Assembly (NCBI GenBank): GCA_029987025.1 | Contig: DALTWQ010000043.1 | Location: 1-10,126, forward strand | Length of the DNA: 10,126 nt | Source of the DNA: Methanocorpusculum sp. | GTDB taxonomy: Archaea > Halobacteriota > Methanomicrobia > Methanomicrobiales > Methanocorpusculaceae | Direction: 5' to 3' | Part shown: piece after piece, positions 5,548-10,126 of the stretch | Layout of the letters: every line of letters begins with the position of its first letter | Numbering within the stretch: position 1 is the first letter of the stretch | Notes under the pieces: generated by a model | The model's input: the letters and a program-made list of their open reading frames with translations, nothing else | What the model was told of the DNA's origin: nothing | Databases searched by the model: none | Made by a program: the position numbers and the translations under genes

Positions 5548-6681
5548 TTATTTAGCGCCTGCAAGCATCTTCATCAGGCCTTTTATCCCGGTCCAGCCGA
5601 GCGAGAGAAGTTCAGGCCGCTTTATGAGCTGCTTAAAGAGAAGCGACGGCTTATCCATATCGCCGTACCCGGCAATAATCCGGATGACATCGGGTGTGTT
5701 GAGAGAGGTTAAGATGTGGTCCACATCCCCGTTCGAAAGGCTTCTGCGGAACTTTAAAAGCTGCATGCCAATCTCCAGCTCGCGCCCGAAATCATCTCTG
5801 CAGCGTTTTGCATACGGCGAGGTATCGCCGCTGTCTAAAGCTTCGGCTGCCGTGTCTGCTGCATGGTGAGCAGAACGTATTCCGGTATAGATGCCGCCTC
5901 CTGAGGTGGGTTTCGGAAATCCTGCGGCATCTCCTGCAAGCATCCATGAGGGCCCGCAGATCTTTTCGCGGATTCCTATTGGAATTGTTCCGGTTACGAA
6001 GTGCAGAGTGGATGGGGAAAACCGTTTTCTGAATGCCTCAAAGAGTTCAGGCACCCGGTTTGTACTGCAGAGTCCTATGCGTGATACCGTATCTGTGACC
6101 GGAATTGCCCACGCAAAAAAGTCCGGTGCGGCATTCGGATAGAGTTCAACCTGCGGGGTTTCTATTGCATACGGAACTTCCGCCTGGATTCCTGCGTACA
6201 TGAATTTAGACGGCGCAATACCGAACGAGCGGGCCGCAACACTGCGCGGGCCGTCTGCCGCGATTAAAATCCGGTAGGGGATTTCTTTTCCGTCAGCGGT
6301 ATGGATGCATTTTTTTGCTTCATCAACGCGGGTAACACAGGTTTTTACCGCATAATCTGCACCCGCATCCGCGGCGCGTGCGGCAGTTTCGGCATCGAGT
6401 GCGGTGCGGTCGACAACATACGCTTTTGTGCATCCGGCATCGAATGAAAGAGGGTCTCCCTTTTCCGGATAGATTTTTGCGCCGGAAACCGTCCGGTAAA
6501 CCGGTTTCATACTTACCTCGCACGCGGCAAATGCGGCGTTTGAAAGAAGCCCTGCGCACTGTACGGGATGTCCTATTGCCGGATGTTCCTCGAGTACCAG
6601 AACCGAGAGGCCTTTTTCCGCGCAGAGACGCGCTGCCGTGTTTCCGACAGGCCCAGCCCCGACAACGACTATGTCATACAT
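5548..6681 (-). CDS. Geranylgeranyl-reductase-family FAD-dependent oxidoreductase
   Basis: A 377-residue flavoprotein close to the usual length of the family (TIGR02032/COG0644). It has an N-terminal Rossmann fold with GAGPVG at residues 8-13 and an acidic pair at 31-32 that binds the FAD ribose. A QCAG motif follows at 41-44, the conserved-cysteine position of these reductases, then an ADGPRS motif at 142-147. The second FAD motif is GDAAGFPKPTSGGGI at 250-264. Family members reduce the geranylgeranyl chains of archaeal membrane lipids or related isoprenoids. The substrate-side signature is only partly kept: FFAWAIPVTD at 188-197 keeps Trp191 and Pro194 but lacks the usual FPK lysine, so this may be a paralogue with another isoprenoid substrate. 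The ATG shares one base with the TGA of the preceding gene (TGATG), so the two are probably translated together. Confidence 0.9.
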   Translation of the reverse strand: MYDIVVVGAGPVGNTAARLCAEKGLSVLVLEEHPAIGHPVQCAGLLSNAAFAACEVSMKPVYRTVSGAKIYPEKGDPLSFDAGCTKAYVVDRTALDAETAARAADAGADYAVKTCVTRVDEAKKCIHTADGKEIPYRILIAADGPRSVAARSFGIAPSKFMYAGIQAEVPYAIETPQVELYPNAAPDFFAWAIPVTDTVSRIGLCSTNRVPELFEAFRKRFSPSTLHFVTGTIPIGIREKICGPSWMLAGDAAGFPKPTSGGGIYTGIRSAHHAADTAAEALDSGDTSPYAKRCRDDFGRELEIGMQLLKFRRSLSNGDVDHILTSLNTPDVIRIIAGYGDMDKPSLLFKQLIKRPELLSLGWTGIKGLMKMLAGAK

Positions 6682-8108
6682 CAGAACGGACCGTCCTGTT
6701 CAAAACTTCTGCCGAACCGCAGAGCCAGTTCTGCTTTGTAGAGTTCCTTTCCGAGGTATGCGGCATGGTCAAGGAGTGAGACCCCGCCTTCGGCAAGGAT
6801 TGCGGCAAACACTTCTTCCGCGGTGTCTCCGCGGATTGCGTGTCCGTTGCGTACTGCAGTTATTTTGCCGTCTTCAAGTCCGATGCGGAAGTTACCGCAC
6901 GGGTCGAATGAGAGATTTTCTCTAACCGGTTCTGCATCGCGGATGTCGTCGTAGACCAGCGCCGGTTCTTTGCGTTTTCTCTTTTCCTTGATGACAAACA
7001 CATCGCAGCCGGTATCCTTCGGATACGGCCGTCCCGAGGACGTCTGCATCAGATTTACGGCGCATCTCATCTCTGAGACCGCACCTTTTGTTTTATCCGA
7101 GTGTTCCGAGATGAGAACCGCAGCACAGCCGCATTCTGCAGCAGCGGCAGCCAGTATGGCACAGATTCCGGGGCTGTCTGCATCGATGAGTTCCGTGGTG
7201 TTTACGCATCCCATAATCTTTGGGATGGTAAAGTCGGGAATAAATCCTGCAAGGGATTCTGTCATGCCGGATAAGGGGGGCTGAAGCAGGGGGTCTGCAA
7301 AGATGCGGGTTAAACCGGCATCTTTAGCCGCTGATATTGTTTCTGCAAGAGTGTATTTCCCGCGCGGAATTAGAACTGCTGCACATCCTGCGTCTTTTAC
7401 CGCGTCTGCGAGTTCAGGCAGTGTTTCTGCGGTGAGCGAGAAGATGAGGTCTGCACGGAAAAGCGATGCTTTGATTAATGCGGGGTTTAAGGTATCGACT
7501 GAGAGGATGCAGGGCAGGTCTTCCAGTTCCTTAAAGCAGCGGATGACGTCCTCTTCTGCGGCATCGAATCCGAAGCCGAGGTCAATGCCGTCAGCGCCGT
7601 GAGCGAGTGCGGCCTCTGCGGTTTTTCTGAGGCGTGAGTGTCTTGGCGCGTCCATGATTTCGCAGAGCACTTTTATCCGGGAGGTGCCGCCGAGTTTTAT
7701 GTTCCGGATAGTGCAGTACGCATCAGCTGCGTTCTCGGACTCCTGCAGCAGTTGTTCTGCCTGCTTCTTTTTTTCCGCGTCTAAAAGCACATCTGCTGCC
7801 TGCGTCTTTGAAAGTTTTCCTGCCGTAATAAGCGAAAAGCACATCCTGATGTCTGCTGCATGGCGTGTTCCGCGGAATATTGGAACTCCGGTCTCTGCTT
7901 CAACGCCGGAAAAGTCCGCGGTGCACATGCCGGAGACGACCGCACAGTCGGGTTTATGCTCCTGCAGAGTTTTCGTGAGTTTTGCAGGCGTCAGAAACGA
8001 GGCGACCTCGCCGGTCACTGCAACCTCAGCGGTGAACCCATCTGCTTTTGCAAGAGAGTTTTTCAGAATCTCCGCACTCTGTGCTCCGGTCAGGAAAAGG
8101 ACATGCAT
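6681..8108 (-). CDS. Dihydropteroate-synthase-related protein (TIGR00284 type) with DUF4346-like C-terminus
   Basis: A 475-residue protein of the archaeal family typified by MJ0107. Residues 1 to about 140 form an N-terminal alpha/beta domain (start MHVLFLTG). About 143-350 align with the dihydropteroate synthase barrel: GADGIDLGFG (171-180) for the GADIIDIG strand, ILSVDTLNP (201-209) for the PxSxDT strand and ADPLLQPP (271-278) for the DPG strand. Residues about 397-475 match the DUF4346 pattern (HAAYLGKELYKAE, ending QDGPF). True synthases have Asn-Val-Thr-Pro in the first strand, while here the equivalent reads VLCEIMDAP (147-155), and the usual lysine/arginine substrate motifs are not evident. 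A pterin or methanopterin role is therefore plausible from family and methanogen context but not assured. The gene starts directly beside the divergent promoter, without a Shine-Dalgarno motif. Confidence 0.88.
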   Translation of the reverse strand: MHVLFLTGAQSAEILKNSLAKADGFTAEVAVTGEVASFLTPAKLTKTLQEHKPDCAVVSGMCTADFSGVEAETGVPIFRGTRHAADIRMCFSLITAGKLSKTQAADVLLDAEKKKQAEQLLQESENAADAYCTIRNIKLGGTSRIKVLCEIMDAPRHSRLRKTAEAALAHGADGIDLGFGFDAAEEDVIRCFKELEDLPCILSVDTLNPALIKASLFRADLIFSLTAETLPELADAVKDAGCAAVLIPRGKYTLAETISAAKDAGLTRIFADPLLQPPLSGMTESLAGFIPDFTIPKIMGCVNTTELIDADSPGICAILAAAAAECGCAAVLISEHSDKTKGAVSEMRCAVNLMQTSSGRPYPKDTGCDVFVIKEKRKRKEPALVYDDIRDAEPVRENLSFDPCGNFRIGLEDGKITAVRNGHAIRGDTAEEVFAAILAEGGVSLLDHAAYLGKELYKAELALRFGRSFEQDGPF

Positions 8109-8155
8109 ACTAATTATATATTAGTCCTTACGACAAATTAGTATTACCGAAACCC
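8109..8155. promoter_or_regulatory. Divergent promoter with three ATTAGT half-sites
   Basis: This 47-bp spacer holds a palindrome, ACTAAT (8109-8114) and ATTAGT (8120-8125), around TATAT. A third half-site, ATTAGT, is at 8137-8142, 17 bp on. TTATATATTA at 8114-8123 suits a TATA box for the PHP gene with a leader of about 10 nt. On the minus strand AATACTAATTT (about 8136-8146) suits a leaderless transcript of the synthase-like gene. The half-sites overlap both boxes, as a shared operator would. Assignments are by eye. Confidence 0.5.
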
Positions 8156-8845
8156 ATGCCGGAACTTCTTTGTGATTTACATATCCATACCGCGGCGTCT
8201 CCCGACGGGCACTGCCCTGTTGATGCTGTAATAGCTGCCGCTGCAGAAAAAGGGCTGGATGCGATAGCTATAGCAGATCATGACACTACAGCCGCCGCAC
8301 GCGAGGCGCTCTCCCGCACTGATTCTCCGGTGATTGTTATTCCCGGAATCGAGGTATCCACCCGCGACGGTCATGTGCTTGTTCTTGGAACTACAAAGGA
8401 GTATGAGAAAGGAAAACCGGCAGAGGAAACTATTGCGGAGGCAAAAGCGGACGGCTGTCTGGTTATTATTCCCCACCCGTATCATAAATTCCGTCATGCC
8501 GTGGGCCTGACGAACCCGGACGCATTAGCACTCGCAGACGCTCTTGAGGCGTACAACAGCCGCTACTATACGAAGCGGTCCAACGAGGATGCGGCTGAAA
8601 CTGCGCGGAAACTGGGAAAACCGATAACCGCAGGTTCTGATGCGCATGAGTGTACGTTTGTCGGATACGGCAGAAATATCATTGATGCAGAGGAGCGGAC
8701 GGCTGAAAGTATTCTGGCGGCAATTCGTGCGGGACGCATCTCTGCAGAGTGTATTCAGACACCGCCTTCGGTGTATACGAAAGAGTCGTACCATAATGTT
8801 ATGCGAAAAGTTAAGCGTTTCCTGCATATCGGAACAAAGAAATGA
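8156..8845 (+). CDS. PHP-domain metal-dependent phosphoesterase
   Basis: A 229-residue protein consisting of one PHP domain, a barrel that binds two or three metal ions and hydrolyses phosphoester bonds. Motifs run in order: DLHIHT at residues 7-12 (His9, His11), ADHD at 40-43 (Asp41, His42), GIEVST with Glu66, IIPHPYH with His107, and GSDAH at 160-164 (Asp162, His164). Nearest families are COG0613 (TrpH/YciV/RNase AM-like) enzymes. Known members include nucleotide phosphatases and 5'-3' RNA exonucleases; this one is shorter than E. coli YciV and lacks its extra domain. The ATG at 8156 sets the motif at the usual distance from the N-terminus. The stop overlaps the truA start as ATGA. The substrate is unknown, though the neighbour suggests RNA. 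Confidence 0.92.
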   Translation: MPELLCDLHIHTAASPDGHCPVDAVIAAAAEKGLDAIAIADHDTTAAAREALSRTDSPVIVIPGIEVSTRDGHVLVLGTTKEYEKGKPAEETIAEAKADGCLVIIPHPYHKFRHAVGLTNPDALALADALEAYNSRYYTKRSNEDAAETARKLGKPITAGSDAHECTFVGYGRNIIDAEERTAESILAAIRAGRISAECIQTPPSVYTKESYHNVMRKVKRFLHIGTKK

Positions 8846-9705
8846 AGCTGGCTCTTGTTGCAGGGTATGACGGGAAGAACTTTTCCGGTTCGCAGTATCA
8901 GCCGGATGTACGGACGGTTGAAGGGGAGTTTATCAAGGCAGGCATCTCCTGCGGTGCATGGGACGATGCAAAAGGCGCATCGTTCCGGACCGCGGGGAGA
9001 ACCGACAAGGGTGTTTCCGTGCGCCGCCAGCTTATTTCTGTGACAACTGATGTTCCAAAACGCTTCTGCGAGGCGATTAATTTTCATCTGCCGCCTGATA
9101 TCTGGTGTCTGGGGTACGCCTGTGTGCCTGATGAGTTTTACCCGCGGTATGCTGCAGAAACCCGCACCTACCGCTATTATTTTCCGTTCCCGCTGGACAT
9201 TGAGCGTATGCAGGAGACTGCCGCGGTTTTTGTGGGCACCAAGGACTTCTCCGGATTTTCCCGCATGGAAGAAGGACGCGACCCGGTCCGCACGGTTACC
9301 CGTGCAGAGGTGTTTGAGGAAAACGGACTTCCGGTCTTTGAGGTGACGGCGAAGAGTTTCCTCTGGAATATGGTCCGCGGCATGGCAGGTTTTCTGTTCG
9401 CCGCAGGCATGGGTCTTGCAGGCCCTGCCGAGGCGGAGGCGCAGATTGAGCGCCATATCTGGCGTGTGCATCCGGCAGCAGCAGAAGGTCTTGTGCTGTG
9501 GGATTTTGCGTGCGGAATTTCCTTCGAGCCGATGCGTCAGAGAGAGGAGGTCTCCCGTCAGCTGTTTTCCGCGGCGGAAAAATCCCGGCAGGAAGCGTTA
9601 ACGGCAGAAGCTCTGTTAGGGGATAAAAAAGATGCACTTCTCTCGGATGCGGTGTTTAAGAATTACGGTTCTCTTCTGAAGAAGAGGGATAAAATTACCC
9701 TGTAA
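8842..9705 (+). CDS. truA: tRNA pseudouridine synthase A
   Basis: A 287-residue protein of the TruA family, which converts uridines 38-40 in the tRNA anticodon stem-loop to pseudouridine. The catalytic aspartate is Asp55 in RTAGRTDKGVS (49-59). The supporting tyrosine lies in the RTYRYYF segment (108-114), and FLWNMVRGMAG (173-183) is the conserved C-terminal motif. The first strand, LALVAGYDGKNFSGSQYQP, is the usual TruA start and supports the ATG at 8842. That ATG overlaps the PHP stop, so the two genes form a translationally coupled pair. The tail after about residue 230 is rich in charged residues, longer than the core requires and probably helical. The stop at 9703-9705 is followed by the palindrome-rich spacer. 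Confidence 0.95.
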   Translation: MKLALVAGYDGKNFSGSQYQPDVRTVEGEFIKAGISCGAWDDAKGASFRTAGRTDKGVSVRRQLISVTTDVPKRFCEAINFHLPPDIWCLGYACVPDEFYPRYAAETRTYRYYFPFPLDIERMQETAAVFVGTKDFSGFSRMEEGRDPVRTVTRAEVFEENGLPVFEVTAKSFLWNMVRGMAGFLFAAGMGLAGPAEAEAQIERHIWRVHPAAAEGLVLWDFACGISFEPMRQREEVSRQLFSAAEKSRQEALTAEALLGDKKDALLSDAVFKNYGSLLKKRDKITL

Positions 9706-9786
9706 CTATTCAGGCCATATCTGAAGTACAGGTTGTTGTGTATATTAGTGTGTATTGACTTCTAAGATTGCAGACCCCGCAGACTT

Positions 9787-9847
9787 TAGACGAATTTTTT
9801 AGTCCTCGCTAAAGCTCGGACACGCTACGCTATAAAAAATTCGTCTA
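9787..9847. repeat. 61-bp perfect-arm palindrome, MITE- or terminator-like
   Basis: TAGACGAATTTTTTA (9787-9801) and its exact reverse complement (9833-9847) form a 15-bp stem around a 31-nt loop. The loop contains a smaller hairpin (GTCC...GGAC, with GCT/AGC inside) at 9802-9821. ATTTTT follows on the right side, so it could end truA transcripts; the AT-rich arms and structured core also fit a small dispersed palindromic repeat. Confidence 0.85.
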
Positions 9848-9939
9848 TTTTTCAACTCCGCCTGTATCTAATCTATATCAATGTCTAAAAAAATGGTTCT
9901 TCGGCATTTTATGTGAACTATAGTATTTCTATCTCGTCA

Positions 9940-10080
9940 GTGTGTAGGCTATCCCCAGACACGGATGCCACGGGCCGCATGCCTTCGGCCTGCTTTAGCT
10001 TCGAGCCTGCGGCTCTCGCTGATTACACACGGATGCGGCCTTCGGCCGCGGCTTGCGCAATGCGCAAGCCTTCACGGATG
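9940..10080. repeat. Hairpin array with three CACGGATG direct repeats
   Basis: CACGGATG occurs at 9960-9967, 10028-10035 and 10073-10080. Between copies 1 and 2 are hairpins at 9977-9993 (GCATGCC-TTC-GGCCTGC, one mismatch) and 9997-10020 (core GAGCC-TGC-GGCTC). Between copies 2 and 3 are hairpins at 10035-10049 (GCGGCC-TTC-GGCCGC) and 10050-10070 (GGCTTGCGC-AAT-GCGCAAGCC), which abut. All loops are three bases. GTGTGTA (9940-9946) can pair with TACACAC (10024-10030) across the first module. Confidence 0.8.
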
Positions 10081-10126
10081 AAAAAAGAAGATGGACACAG
10101 TGTGTTTTTGTCACTTAATGGTGAGT

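Larger units (their letters stand above)
9706..10126. other. Palindrome-rich intergenic region to the window edge
   Basis: I see no supported gene in these 421 bp. The first 80 bp show nothing notable. A long hairpin occupies 9787-9847. A weak AAAATG...CATTTT hairpin lies at 9890-9910. A GC-rich hairpin array with direct repeats fills about 9940-10080. ACACAGTGTGT followed by TTTTT at 10094-10109 could be a small terminator. An ATG at 10078 opens a 16-codon frame to the edge, which is too little to call. Confidence 0.7.

Noticed and set aside
8755..9471. 238-codon minus-strand frame opposite PHP and truA
   Set aside because: It is antisense to truA, whose catalytic and C-terminal motifs are intact, and the product has no recognisable domain.
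9940..10080. CRISPR array
   Set aside because: The repeat is only 8 bp, spacings are unequal (68 and 45 bp), the spacers are themselves palindromic, and no cas gene is present.
10023..10126. Possible tail of a minus-strand gene entering from the right
   Set aside because: The frame is open for about 33 codons but runs through the hairpin array, and nothing in the peptide is recognisable.
10078..10126. ATG opening a frame to the right edge on the plus strand
   Set aside because: Only 16 codons are visible, the ATG belongs to the third CACGGATG repeat, and a small palindrome with a T-run lies inside it.

Overview
The window looks like chromosomal DNA from a methanogenic euryarchaeon, most likely of the Methanomicrobiales and possibly Methanocorpusculum-like. 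The evidence is an Agl23-type (TIGR03663) membrane protein, a type II methionine aminopeptidase, a geranylgeranyl-reductase-family flavoprotein, the methanogen-type dihydropteroate-synthase-related protein with a DUF4346-like tail, an archaeal SRP RNA, tRNAs without encoded CCA, and TATA-type promoters with few Shine-Dalgarno motifs. The genus is a guess from gene content and roughly 50% G+C.

Layout. Positions 1-3788 hold a tight minus-strand operon read in the order Xaa-Pro peptidase, methionine aminopeptidase (ATGA overlap), then agl23, which begins 4 nt after the map stop and runs off the left edge. From the divergent spacer 3789-3861 a plus-strand pair follows: a small two-helix membrane protein with a duplicated charged coiled coil (3862-4296), joined by TGATG to a winged-helix protein (4296-4586). 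An RNA island follows at 4632-5394: tRNA-Asn(GTT), a structured 228-bp spacer, a CAT-anticodon tRNA, and the signal recognition particle RNA. Positions 5548-8108 hold a second minus-strand operon: the dihydropteroate-synthase-related gene, then the geranylgeranyl-reductase-like gene, joined by TGATG. From the spacer 8109-8155 a plus-strand pair follows, a PHP-domain phosphoesterase and the tRNA pseudouridine synthase truA (ATGA overlap). The last 421 bp (9706-10126) are non-coding as far as I can see. They are rich in palindromes: a 15-bp perfect hairpin, then an array in which three copies of CACGGATG alternate with two pairs of short GC-rich hairpins.

How the parts work together. Most genes are core cell functions: N-terminal protein processing, peptide turnover, surface glycosylation, translation and secretion RNAs, isoprenoid lipid reduction, pterin-related chemistry and tRNA modification. 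I see no mobile element, CRISPR array or defence system. The least explained parts are the membrane coiled-coil/winged-helix pair, the PHP-truA coupling, the dihydropteroate-synthase-like protein without the usual synthase motifs, the inter-tRNA spacer, and the palindrome array at the right edge.
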